DNA from: Eudorina sp. 2006-703-Eu-15
Taxonomy: Eukaryota; Chlorophyta; Chlorophyceae; Chlamydomonadales; Volvocaceae
DNA: 64,000 bases
Assembly (NCBI GenBank): GCA_003117195.1
Contig: BDSI01000004.1
Location: 1,545,290 to 1,609,289 of the forward strand
Direction of reading: 5' to 3'
Part shown: piece by piece, positions 24,201-35,200 of the stretch
How the letters are laid out: every line of letters starts with the position of its first letter
Position numbering within the stretch: the stretch's first letter is position 1
Program-made: the position numbers and the translations under genes
Notes under the pieces: generated by a model
Databases searched by the model: none
What the model was told of the DNA's origin: nothing
What the model saw: only the letters and a program-made list of their open reading frames with translations

Positions 24201-25080
24201 AGCATCGAAGAACACATCTGGGCTTGTTCTTCGATGCTCCAACTCACAGCCACGCACTTCGCCAGAAACATCACGGTGGTAAGACCCGTAAGCCCATCCC
24301 AGCCCCGTCCCTCCAGGCGGTGGATCCCCCCGGAGGGCTCCAAGGCGATGCGAAGGGGCATCGCGGCCCGAAGCAATGCACATCCGCCCTGTAACGCCCC
24401 GTGAGCGTCCCCTCCCCCCGGCCGCCCGCACCCATCCCCGTCCGTCCCCTCCCCCCGACACTCGGATACCTACGTCGACGGCAGTGTTGGGCGACGGCGA
24501 GTACAGCAGCTCTATGCAGGCCCTCCCCTTGCCTATGTAGAGGTCCTGAGGAGAGCAGGGGCAAGGAGGGGCGCGCGAGTGACTGCGGGACGCACTGGAG
24601 CAGCAACAGTGGAAGTAGCCCACGGTAGGGCGATGCCGGGCCGGGCCGGCACCGGGGTGAGGTGTAAAGGGGAAGCCGGTAATTATGGCGCCCTGGTTAT
24701 GGTGGAGGTGCCGCGAACCGGCGCAGACCGAAATCATAGACTGGTTTGGTGGGTGTTCAGGTTCAGGTACCCTAAACCCTATCCCATGGTGGCAGCTCCA
24801 GGCACAAGCACGGCAGGGTATCGATGCGCAGCCCTACCTGCCAGCACTGCGGGATGCCGCCGATGGCCTCCGCGGCTGGGTCAGGCACATCACGAAATTG
24901 TGAGTCCTGGCCTTGGTTTGCCTGGACGGCTTTGTCGATGACGAGCGCCAGGATCATGAACAGCAGCGGGGCCAGGATGCGGAGAATCGTTGCACGGCGG
25001 TTGCGCCACGCGACGAGGGCTGCGGCCGGTGAAAGGGGAGACGAAAGAGTCGATCGAGGGGAACGACCGCTGCCATTCAT
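14214..25080 (-). CDS. Half-size ABCA-subfamily ABC transporter
   Basis: Twenty exons chain in phase (plus coordinates): 24838-25080, 24474-24545, 23829-23873, 23341-23472, 22983-23009, 22432-22512, 21772-21963, 21117-21347, 20451-20649, 19991-20201, 19393-19601, 18544-18779, 18182-18227, 17750-17835, 17376-17474, 16837-17001, 16106-16390, 15489-15593, 14930-15142 and 14214-14540, giving 1,067 residues. Order: an N-terminal membrane helix (about 33-50), a lumenal/extracellular loop, a block of helices (about 233-408) including the ABCA-typical EKELGLKQ and [11 protein letters not shown], another helix ending [20 protein letters not shown], then one nucleotide-binding domain. That domain has Walker [12 protein letters not shown]-loop [10 protein letters not shown], signature [12 protein letters not shown], Walker [13 protein letters not shown] and H-loop TTHSMEEAD, so it looks catalytically complete. 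Plant half-size ABCA proteins (ATH/ABCA2 group) share this plan and are thought to move lipids; the substrate here is unknown. The C-terminal tail is Pro-rich. Confidence 0.95.
14924..14930 (-). other. Possible GC-AG splice donor in ABCA
   Basis: After the sequence encoding HPVTHVAYK the minus strand reads AAG then GCGAGG. Using GC as the donor joins YK directly to VRWGTDEAG, matching how I recall the family's C-terminal domain. A GT donor 15 bases further (GTCTGG) would also stay in frame and add five residues (ARRGK). Sequence alone does not decide between them. Confidence 0.45.
15160..15242 (+). repeat. G-rich degenerate tandem repeat in an ABCA intron
   Basis: Units of about 10-15 bases of the form GGGATGGGGCGGGTC repeat across the intron between exons 18 and 19. 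Runs of three to four G separated by one to four bases could form G-quadruplexes in the non-template strand. Confidence 0.6.
17208..17280 (+). repeat. GGCA-rich simple repeat in an ABCA intron
   Basis: Imperfect tetranucleotide array of GGCA with GGTA, GATA and GGCG variants in the intron between exons 15 and 16. No coding or regulatory role is evident. Confidence 0.6.
20650..20722 (+). repeat. GAGGT-type tandem repeat in an ABCA intron
   Basis: The intron following exon 8 ends, on the ABCA strand, next to an array built of GAGGTGAGGTGATTT-like units. On the sense strand this makes a CACCTCA-rich pyrimidine stretch just before the acceptor at 20650, so it may act as an extended polypyrimidine tract. 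Confidence 0.6.
22527..22547 (+). repeat. (CA)n microsatellite in an ABCA intron
   Basis: About ten uninterrupted CA dinucleotides lie just upstream of the 81-base exon 6 on the ABCA strand. Likely length-polymorphic. Confidence 0.8.
23529..23623. repeat. Nested inverted repeat in an ABCA intron
   Basis: TACATGGCACGGG at 23529-23541 is exactly complementary to CCCGTGCCATGTA at 23611-23623. Inside it CACGGTAC (23544-23551) pairs with GTACCGTG (23572-23579), leaving a bulge on the right side. It may be a decayed short foldback element. Confidence 0.6.
24151..24289. ncRNA. Long near-perfect foldback; candidate intronic miRNA precursor or MITE
   Basis: The left arm 24151-24214 and the right arm 24225-24289 are reverse complements over about 64 bases with one mismatch and one single-base insertion, separated by a 10-base loop (CATCTGGGCT). 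It sits in the intron between ABCA exons 2 and 3. Green-algal miRNA and siRNA precursors are often long intronic hairpins of this type, and young MITEs look the same. Which it is cannot be decided from one copy. Confidence 0.6.
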
Positions 25081-27234
25081 TGCAAATTATCTAACAACGG
25101 CTCAATGGCTTGCCGCCTTCTAGCCCCAAGGGGAAGGACCTCCTCACTACATGTCGTCCAGTATGACTGTGGACGAAGGCTGACATCGCGGAGACGGGCA
25201 ACTAGCCGCTCAATAACAAGGTCGCTTGATGATATTGACAGTACTTGTACGGGCCGAAGCTGAATTGCATGATTCGTGACAGAACGCTCAGGTGTGGAAC
25301 CCCATATTCCGCTGCCTTCGTCGTTCGCTCCTTAAAACCGCATCCTGAACATGAAAATTAACTACTCGGTGCAGGCATCCCTGTTTTCCTGTAAGGAAAT
25401 GCGTTCGCGCAAGTAATCAGGAACTGTTGGTCAGGAAAACGCACCATTTTTTCTGTACAGTGCAAAGAACTGCTGGATTGAGCGAAAATAGAACAGTCCG
25501 TCAAGGACTGCGCCCCAGCAAGCCTCAAAGCTGCCCATGGCCGCTGTTCCAGCCTTGCCACACTCTGTAGCAGCTCAATCAACGTGTCCTTCTGTGCTGT
25601 CTTGTGCTATGAGGCAAATCGCTTCTGTAAGAGGAAGTAAGTAAGTAACCAGCGAATCACTCTGCTCGTACCGAATGACGCCGATCCCAAACGGGGAATA
25701 AAGAGAAATTCAACAATCGTGCAATTGCACCTCTACTGAGAATAAACGGTTTTCGAATGGCAGCTACGTTCTATTGTTTGCGGTCACACCATCTGTGGCA
25801 GCTTCTAAATTGGTTGCAGTGGCGTAATAAGAGCAACGGTCAGGAACTGGCGTAACCTAACATCATTCAACATGTAACATGTATTCAATATATTTCCATT
25901 TGTGTACAATGAGCGACCTAGATCAGTAAGACATTATGATAAGACACTGACCGCCGCGGCCTGCGGGTCTCTCAAACAAACCACACTAACGAACCTCAAC
26001 TCGCGAAGACTTCGGTTAAAGGTACAACCCATACAATTAACGCTTTGAATGAATTTATCCGCTGTCTCGTCGAAACCCGTGTGTCAACGGCAGGGCCGAC
26101 TGCACAAGCGCAGGCCTGCGTTGGTTATGGTTAAGCCGGTTGAACCATGTTGCAGACCATTGCAAAGTACCCCGCAGGTCGTCGTCGACATCCGAAGTCT
26201 TCTCACCCATTTGAAGGGGAAACATGTGGGTTATATGGGGTACTGCCACTGGCAGGCGAGGGCAGGAGGGGACACGGGCTCGATCCTGCTCGATCCGTCT
26301 CGATCATCGTCCGAATTCCAGCGCGACACACATCCTATAGCTCGGACTGTGAGAGCGTGATCTTGCTTAAACGGACAATTCGTGGCGATGAGCAGGTATC
26401 TGTCTACTCTTTTAGGTCGCCAAAGTCATGCTGACCTTGCTGCTGCACTGCCGCCTATCATGGCACGCCATGGCCTACCTAGCCTGCCTTCGGATGTTCA
26501 GCTCCGACGGTTAACGCTCCTGCGCCGACCGCCACGACCTGGGAATATTACCGGGGTCTGTTTGACAGTTACGGACACGCGCGATTGTTTGGAGGCGGGG
26601 TAACGCAATTTGACCTTCTAACATGCCACTCAACAAGTCCATGAAATCCGCATTAGTTACAGTATATCCATGCGAAATTTCGTGCGCCATCGTATGTGCG
26701 CGCGTTGCGCTGCACTTCTGCGCGTCGTGAAGAAGTCGGATCGTCGGCGTGTTGGTGGCGTTCAAAGCTGGACCAAGAACCCATGCCTTCCTTCCATACC
26801 TTCCTTTAAGCAGCAATTGCCCTGGTATATCAGGCAGGCTAATCATGACTCCTACCCCCTGAGGACTGTTAATTTTGCTATGGAACGGAAAAAGGGTTCG
26901 GACAGTACGGCTAGTGACGCAGGTTTGACGCCACCGTTTTGTCACTGTGTAATGATTTCTACGTAAATTACACTTGATAGTAAATTAGCCGCTGCCCTCC
27001 ACTCCGGCATTTTGTCTCTCAAGTAAACCCTCCTACCCAGGCCAACATTCACTTCAGCAAGCATGCAGCTACAAATAGCTACTGGCGTCCGAGCTCGACC
27101 CTTACGCGTAGCTCGCCAGCGTGATCTCCAATGGGGCTTTGGGATGAATCGACGACGATGGATTGCGCGTGCCGAGCCTGAGGACAAGCCAGGTGCTTAT
27201 GCGCGGACAATTGAGGCTGATTCTTGGTTGTACA
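25081..27234. promoter_or_regulatory. Divergent intergenic region, ABCA / small membrane protein
   Basis: This 2.15 kb lies between two head-to-head starts and is distinctly more AT-rich than the surrounding genes, especially at 25300-26050. It must contain both promoters. The longest open frame (26511-26945, minus) contains HEISH, which resembles a zinc-protease HExxH, but nothing around it supports a protease. No RNA gene or repeat was recognised. Confidence 0.55.
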
Positions 27235-28534
27235 ATGGAACAAGACATCGCTATTCCACTGCATGTAACGGGCCACTCGCCGTTCCGCGCACCCGCAGAC
27301 GGCAGCTTTGAATCGCTCTTTTCAAAGGAGCTCCAGCGGCGGGGCCTGTCTTCGGTGGACGAGGAGGGCAGCGGCGCTTCCCCCGCACAGAGCAGCTCCA
27401 GCGGCGCTGCTTCGTCCTCCGGCGCGGCAGGTGCGTGCCTTCCGGACCCGGGGGCGATCTACAGCCACCGTGTTGCGGGAGGCCCCTGTCCTGTCCTGAT
27501 GCAGCCGGCCCCATTCCTGACCGGCCCTTTTTGAACGGCCCAACCCTCGCACGTTGCTGGCTTTCGCCTCTTCCTATGCATTTGCTCCCTTCCCTTCCCC
27601 TGACCTTCACTTCGACCGCTGGTGGCTGCAGGCCCCTTCGCCAACGGCGGTCGAGGCCTCGGGTCCGCGCCGGGGGCCAACCCCTTCGCGGCGGGCAGCG
27701 GCGCCGGCAGCACCACTCGCACGCGGCCGCGCTCTGCGCCGCCCCCCATGGCCCCCGACGCGGTGCGGGAGGACGACCAGCGGCAGAAGTCCATGGACAT
27801 GGTGAACGAGGGGCTGGAGGTGCGTTGGATGGTGATGGCGGCCGACCGTAACGATGGCGGCCGACTGTAATGGCGGCCGAGCGTTTGCCTTGGCGCACGT
27901 GACCCCGGTCGCAACTCGCGAGTCATCACCTCCACCCCCTTCGGATACCGCACTCTCCCCACCCATGCATCTCCCCAAGTTTGAGGGTTGTCGCGTCGTG
28001 TCGCGTCGTGTGGTGTCGTGACCTGCCTGGGTTACAGTTCCCGGACATTCTGCGGCGTGTCCGCTGGGGCCAGGGCCATGGATATGGTGTACGGGACAGT
28101 ATGGCGTGGTACTGGCCGCACATACCCCTTGAGAGATATTGTTATTGAAATTTTCACTGTGCCCGACTCGAGGCTTGGCGCTGCCGTCCGCGCTCTGTAC
28201 AGCCTCTATACGGCGCGTTCGCTTATCCTAGTCTTGAGAGCCCATACGAGTGTCGCCCCCTTCAACTGCGGCTGTGCAGGGTCTGTTCCCGCGCGCCAAG
28301 CTGCTGCTGCAGTTGGGCGGGTCTGTGTTTCTGGGCTTCCTGCCCTTCATGCTCGTCTTCTCGCTGTTCTTCACGGGCATCTACAGTCTGTTCGGGACGA
28401 GCTTCGTACACGGCGGGCGGGAGATGAGCGGCCCGCCTTCGTACATCGACCCGGAGCGTCTGCTTAGCGAGCCCACGGTCGATCCGTACGTGCCGTACAA
28501 CGCCAACCCGTACAGCGCCCCCGACCTGCGGTAG
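27235..28534 (+). CDS. Small single-pass or hairpin membrane protein, function unknown
   Basis: Three exons, 27235-27430, 27632-27819 and 28280-28534, join in phase (1, then 0) to 212 residues with GT-AG introns. I do not recognise the family. The N-terminal two thirds are Ser/Ala/Gly-rich and probably disordered: a Ser run near residues 50-66, then an Asn-Pro-Phe-containing Gly-rich stretch and TRTRPRSAPPPM. A short charged helix follows (REDDQRQKSMDMVNEGLE), then a hydrophobic segment of about 30 residues beginning LLLQLGGSVFLGFLPFMLVF, long enough for one helix or a re-entrant hairpin. The tail is Pro/Tyr-rich (PYVPYNANPYSAPDL). The ATG at 27235 was preferred over one 72 bases upstream because the upstream extension is not needed for any visible feature. 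No signal peptide is apparent, so it may be a tail-anchored-like membrane protein; this is inference. Confidence 0.78.
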
Positions 28535-31500
28535 TGTGAGCGGCCCGGCCCTGGTACGTGTACGGGGTTCGCCTTGGTGGAGGGATGCGGGCCCCCCCGT
28601 GGTAAGGTGGTGGAGGCGTGCTGCCTCGTACGGCAGTTGGTTGGTGTGGGGGTTCTAGTGGATAGCGATTACAGGGAGTTGCTGAAGCGGTTAGCAAGTT
28701 GTCAGGGCAGATGGCTGATTCCGATTTCCACCGAGGAGGCTTGAAGACGTGATCGATCGCATAACAACGAGAGTGCACCTGAGAAAAAACCCTCGAAGAC
28801 GTGATTGCAAGAGCGCCCAGTGCGTCAAGTGAGTGACAGACATGCTGGGTAGGCTTGACAGCAGTGCGTGTGACGAGCCCTGTCGGGCGGGAATGTACAG
28901 TATCAGGGCAAGGTCCACGTCCGGCCGATGTACACTAGGGCTGTTGGATCACGTGCTTGCATTGTCCGCCGGCTGAAGCAGCGGCCGGTGGGCGTTTTCC
29001 AGCAGCCGGAGGTGAATGTGTTGTGTGCCCGATTTCATTATTGGTTAGGAGCGCGGAGGGGGTGGGATGACAGAGCGACGGGTTTGGATACGAACGATGG
29101 ATAAGATGATCAAAGGGATAACGCGGACAATGCGCCCTGGGCAACTGTCTAGTCCGGAGATCCAGACTATTTCAAATTTGTACCGGGGCTGCGCTGCTCC
29201 TCGCGCACATCCAGGAGCTTTCGGCCAGCGATGATTGGAAGGCAACCAGAGTACGGCCTACCGCGGCACGCAGCGCTTCACCAAGAGCACATAAAAGTTA
29301 ACCATCACATCAACTCGCTAACGCGGGGGCGAGGAAACGCCGATGATGCCTGAAGCAGTAGCACGCTGGGCACTCCCCCCTCTCCGCCGAAGGCGCCCGT
29401 GAATCTGCAAGCAAGCACAGCAAGGCCGTCACAGCAAGCACGCGGCAGCGACGCAGCCGGGACCCATCCGGGAGGAGCTCGGGAGGCTGGTGGCCCCGCA
29501 AAACGTGCAAGTCCAACAACTGCCACGTAGCGGCGCCGCCCGCCAACCTGATACGGTACTGGGGCATTGATTCATGTTTGCAGCAGCCACAGCCAGCGCG
29601 GCACGTGTCGACATGCGGCGGCCCCATTGGGGGAAGCGTCCCGCGCTTAATCCCTGCTGAGTAACGATGGGTCATTTGTGATCTGCTGCGGTTCGACAGG
29701 CAGTGTTAACCCCGAACCCCAATTACACCACCCCGATCACACGTACACTCATTCGTGTAACGTTTGCACGGAACCCTAAGCCTCGACCGCAACCAACCGC
29801 TCAGCCTCGCCCTAGCTTAGGAGGTGAACAAGAAAAGGGGGTAAAGGAACACGCCGCCGAGACCGCACGCCAGTTGAGCGCTCTATTTCAGCGCTACTAA
29901 CCTTTCTCTCTCTGCTGGCACGTGCGCGGCAACCTACGCTCTGCCGCCTAAGGCTCTCAACTACTGCCTCAGCCTGCGGCACAGCACACCCCCCAAGCGA
30001 GGCAAGAGCAACGCTCCTCCGAAACGCGCAGGAGAAGCCATCGAGGCCACAGAACCCACCCACAGACAGCGCATCGACAACCCCACCGGCCGGCCAACAG
30101 ACACGTGCGCCACCTCTGATTCCCTCGAGCGAGATCGGACCCGGGCTGGCGTAGGGGGAACCAGAGTCAAGGCAAAACCTCCCCCGCACCGGGACCGGCC
30201 TAACCTAAGGCGCACAAACCCCAAGGACAGACACCTATCGCACGGTCCAAAACCGCACACGCGACGCGAAGAACGAGGGGGGCCGGGCGGGAAACAAACA
30301 AGTCGCGGGTCTGCAGGCCGCTGTCTCTGTTGCTAGGCGGCGCCCGATCAACGGCCCGTTACTGTACCAGAAGTAATACCGCTACTTTTTTATAAGTCTG
30401 CGAAGGCGGAAAACAATGTCTAACAAGAAGCAGCGGCCCAACAAACTGCGAGGCTCACCCGCGCGGCCGAGTGCCGTACCTAACTAGCGACCCGACAGGA
30501 GAACCAGCCAACCGAAAATCACCGCCTTTCCCAAGCATGTCTGTCTCACCTTGCGCCACAAACCGCATTTTGGGCAAGGCCTAAAGTAACAAATTCACGG
30601 GAAAGCGCCGGGTGAACTCCGTACAACTTTGCCGTACCGATTTTTCGTTGGCTGAGATCACTGCGTTGCTGACGGTTACGACTGTGGGCCAGGAACTGCC
30701 AACGCGAGGGAGACGAAGACTGAGCACCTGTGCACCGATGGACACGGGCGCGGGTGGCCGGGGGGGGAGAGGCGGTGGGTGGAGGAGGATAGAGCAGGTT
30801 GGAGGAGAGTTTACCTTGGTTTTCTTCTCCTGTCATGCCCGATGGAACACGTTTGACGTTGCCTGACTTCGCTCTTCCCAGCAACCGAAGGACACCAAGC
30901 AACAACGGCGATGAGACGGTGAAAAGATGTCCTTGGGGGTTTTGAATGAAATGTGATTTGCCAGGCAGGGGTGACTGCCGAGAATTTCTTCATGGTTCCG
31001 TCCTTATGGTTTGTGGCCGGCTCCGCGCCGGCACGGCGGATCAAACGCAGCTGGAGTCGTCGTCCTCCATCCAGTGGACTCAGAGCTGGCAAGCGGCATC
31101 AACAACCAAGGCGACAACACCAACAGAAGCTCTGCAATCTCAATGGCTCTGCGTCCGACCCGCAGACCTGAGAACGGCGCAACTACCTGCATCACCTTCA
31201 GGGACCCAACACCTCGCAGCTCGCACCCTCCCGGTCCAACCCCCGCGAATCCGCGGTGCTACCCTACCTTATCCTACCTTAACCTGAGCCCATCGCAGCC
31301 AGCACACCGAGTCACGGGCGCGCTTCACTCTCTCCGGAATTCCCACACCCACCAGGCAACCGCTGGTTGCTTGTACGAAGGTACAAAGACACAGCACGGA
31401 TGCGGCGACATTTCTCCAATGCCCGGTATGTACCTATCGCCGTTCTGACACGTTCTAACCCAGGTCGCCGTCTCCGTATCTGATGTATTCCAACTTTACA

Positions 31501-32287
31501 AGCCGCTCTGCACGCTGGGTAGAGCGCATGCGCCCAGCAACCTTCGATACCGCTTCAACAGTCCCAATACCAATACCAGCCATGCCAGCCGTGCAACGAC
31601 GTAGTTACTTCTCCCATAACAAACTGTGACGGGTATCCCCCATGGGGCCTTCAACACAACAGCTCCTCCACCGACATGTGTAGGAAATAGCACCCACTCG
31701 ACCCATGGTCCGATGTGTTTGTACACTCTTTTGCCGATGCGGCGACGGCTGCGTGATATCCCCCGCTGCAGCTCCCTTGGGCAGGCGCCGCGCACAGCGA
31801 CCTCCTCCCCGCGGGGGCAGCTGCTCGACCCGTGGGTCAGTAGCATGCCACTGACGGTGGGGCTCCGAAACCAGTTGGGCTCTGGGCGCTCACATTCGGA
31901 CCCGCGGGATGCGCGAGGGCTTGGAGGTGGCCTCCCCACTGGGGCTGAAGACGGTGGACCCGGACTTGTTCTGTGGGGCGGCGGCAACCGGCAACCGGGT
32001 GGGGGTTGACGGTGAAAAGAAACCCCAGCCCAGACACACCCAGCGGGTGGGGAGATCACATCCAGGGTGGGCCAGGGTGGGCCGACATGCAGCACAATTG
32101 ATCCACGTGCATTTATTTGACTTAACAACCAGCGTTCGTGGTAGGGCGTGACACGACCTCCCCGGGCTGGGGAGGCGGCATGCGCCACACTTCAGCCGCT
32201 AGGCTAAGACTGCACAGAACCGGTCCTTCAAATGATTGAGGTCGATGTTCGCCAAGGGCAAGATGTGCCACTACTGCCCATATCCCG
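28535..32287. other. 3.75 kb convergent intergenic region without a recognisable gene
   Basis: The region lies between the stop of the small membrane protein and the stop of the MAP65 gene. The first plus-strand TGTAA is at 29756-29760 and the nearest minus-strand one to MAP65 is at 31496-31500. Open frames up to about 230 codons exist (for example 31496-32188 minus) but show no domain, no codon pattern consistent over two frames and no splice-linked partner. I found no tRNA or other RNA gene by eye. A GACCCGTGGGTC palindrome lies at 31827-31838. Confidence 0.55.
31496..31500 (-). terminator. Candidate poly(A) signal (TGTAA) for MAP65
   Basis: TTACA on the plus strand reads TGTAA in the MAP65 direction, about 790 bases beyond its stop. 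TGTAA is the usual green-algal poly(A) signal. Confidence 0.4.
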
Positions 32288-35200
32288 TCATACAGCTACA
32301 CCTACCGGCGGCGTCTTGCCGGTCTTCTGTTGCAGCTGCGAGGCGGACAGCTGCTGCTGGTGCTGCTGCTTGGCCCGCGATGTGGCGGTGCTCTTGGGAG
32401 TGTCGCACTTGGTCGCGCGGACGTCGTCGGCGCCGTCGTCAGCGTCGCCGCCGCCACCACCGCTGGCTCCCGTGGAGAAGCTCAGCCGGGCGGGCTTCGG
32501 ACTGGCGGAGGCCACCTTGGACGGCGTCGGCCTGTCGGCGATAATCCAGTCCAACAGCACAACGTGAACGCACCCCCTCTCTCTCAGTCGTTTCTGGCCA
32601 GCGGGCTAATCCAAGCACATTGCATGGCAGGCACCCAGAACGGCCGGGAACAGGGTTGCGGTGCAGGCCGCAGCACACACACACGCACATGCGCGGAGAG
32701 GCGCGGCGTGCAGAAACACAGGGAGAGAGAATATCAGGGCTGGGGAGCTGCCGAGGGACAGAGGCTTGCTGAGAGAGACGGACGGCTGGCCGTTTGCACC
32801 ACCACGTCCCGTCCGTTGCACCCGCTGCCCCTCTGGCGGGCAATAGTGACTCACTTGCTGGTGACGTCGGAGGCGTCCCCCAAGTAGCGCCGGAACAGGT
32901 CCTGCGCCGGGTTCTTCACGCCGCTCGCTGTCGTGACCACATCGTCCCCGCCGTCCTCCGCCACACCCGCCTTGCTGACCATCGGCGACGGCGACACGCC
33001 CACTGCCGACGTCGCAGCGCCCGCCGGCGACAGCGCCGGCACACCCGGCGACGCCATCGCCGCCGCAACCAGGCCGCTCCGGCCGTGGTGTCCGAGTGGT
33101 GTGTGCGCCGGCGCGTTGCTGCTGGGGTGCTGGTTGACGTTCAACCGGTTCTGGTTCTGGTGAGGCGCAGTCATAGCTTCAGAGCTTGCGGCGGCGCCTG
33201 CGGCAGCGGCGGAGGTGGATGCCGTGCCAGCAGCGGCGGTGGCCTGCTGAGCGATGGCGCGCAGCGTCCCCGGGGCGAAGTCGTTGCTGCGCATCAATCG
33301 GCCGGTGATCTGGGCAGCCGTCGTCATGTTTCCACGGAACATGCCCGTGTCGCGCGCACTCGACGTCCCCGTCCCCGTCCCGAACGACATCCGCCGTACC
33401 GCCTCCGTGACGGAGCGCGGCGTCGTCGAGCCGCTGCTGGCGGCGGAGGCGCCGCCGACGGAGGCGGCCGCGCCTCGGCCGGCGGGCGCGCCGGAGGAGG
33501 ACGTGGCGGGTGCCGCGGCGGGGCGGGAGGGGCCGGGCGTGGGGCGCCCTCCGGCGGGCGGTTTGCCGGATGTGGCGGCGCCGCGGTCACGATCGCCGGC
33601 GACGGAGGAGGGCAGTGCGGCCTTGGGCTTGGGGGCCTTCTCCAGGGTCAGCTGCTCCAGCTCGGCCTCCACGACGCGCAGCTGGGTCTCCTGGCTCACG
33701 CAGGAAAAGAGACACGGAAAAGAAAGCCGGTGAAAGGGCGTCGGCGAAAGGGGAGCCGTGTAGGCCTGAGCCCGGGAAGGCTCTCAGGCTGCGGGGCGAA
33801 GTGCTGTTCACCGCGATAGTGCAGATGCACGAATGACATGGTTGGTGGCGGCCCACATCGGCAATGGGCGGTCCTCCGTCGCCCGTCCCTCGGACACCGC
33901 GGGCATCCGGACAGGGACTCCAAGACCGCCGGAGGCGGTATGCAACGGTAGCATGCCCTTGTTCACCGCGGCCCGTTATACCTGCAGCACTTGTTCATCG
34001 TACAGGAAGGGGCCGCCCTCCTCCAGCTCCCACTCCGCCAGAGCCGTCAGCAGGGCCTCCATCATGGGGGCCAGCCGCTCCCGCAGCTTGGCGGCCTTGA
34101 TGGCGCGCTGCATGTTGCGGGAGGCGTCGCGGCCCTGCGGAGTCCAGGCAGGGCAGCAGGTATGTATGGTTGCATGGCACGCAAACGACGGTGTGTGCTG
34201 GTATGGTTGCATGGCGCGCCAACGGAAGTTTGTGCGGCGGCCTCACGATGACCAGGTCCTGGCAGCAGATGACATACCCTGCAGCGATGTACTCCAGTCT
34301 CCATCAGCAGGCCGGGCACCTTATGGTGTGATACATACTGACCTCCATAACCGGTGCCCAGACCCTATCGTTAGTTTTCGAGGGTCGTCAAGGCTGGGAC
34401 AGTCCCGCAACGCAGGGGTAGGTTTCACCGGGCCACAGCTTGCCTTGTAGCGGTTCTCATTCTGGTTGTACGACCGCAGCCAGGCGCTGTCCGCCTGCGC
34501 GGCCAGCAGCTCCGAAACCTGGGTCAGGATGGGCGCCCGCTTGGCGGCAAGCGCATGCACCTCCGCCACCAGGCGAACCAATTTGGAGAGGACCTGGGTC
34601 ATCTGGAGGGAGCCAAGGGAGGTGGGCGTTGGAGCAGGGTTGGGAAATGATCGTCCACATGACACAGCAGAACGGGCAGGTGCACATGGCCGGGCCTCAG
34701 TAGCTTGTTGGGGCCCATCTTATAATCAGCGTGCTCACACTAATCTGCTCCGTCACCTTTTACACACTAGTCTGCACGCAGACCCCGCTCCCTTTCCCCT
34801 TCCCGCACCTGCCCCGGCCTGTCCAGCTCCGCCAGAAGGGGCCCTGTGTGGGGCGGGCTGATGCGGGTGGAGATACAGAGCTGCTCCAGCTCGCGGGCCT
34901 TGGCCAGGGCCAGGTCACGCATGGCCTGCGGATCCATGGGTCGGTGAGGAGCAGGGCTTCAACTGACAGCTCGGGTCCCAAAACGGTAAACACACAGTGA
35001 TGTATCCAGCCAGCCGGCCAGGCGAGGCTGTGAAATAAGGCCAACAAGCGCGAGCGGGTGCGGTGCTAGGCCAACGGGAACCGTGCGCCTGTTGTCGTGA
35101 GGATGCCATCTGGGTAATAAGTTTCCTGCTGCCAGAAGGATCTCGAATGGCCACCGGCGCATTCCAGCCTGCCCAAACCAACTCCTCGCCCAGCTCTCCG

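Noticed and set aside
26511..26945. Minus-strand frame with TMAHEISHGY, resembling a zinc-protease HExxH site
   Set aside because: No other protease residues, no splice-linked exons and an intergenic position; a five-residue match is expected by chance.
29650..29710. GGTTCGAC, resembling a tRNA B box
   Set aside because: No A box at the right distance and no cloverleaf could be folded around it.
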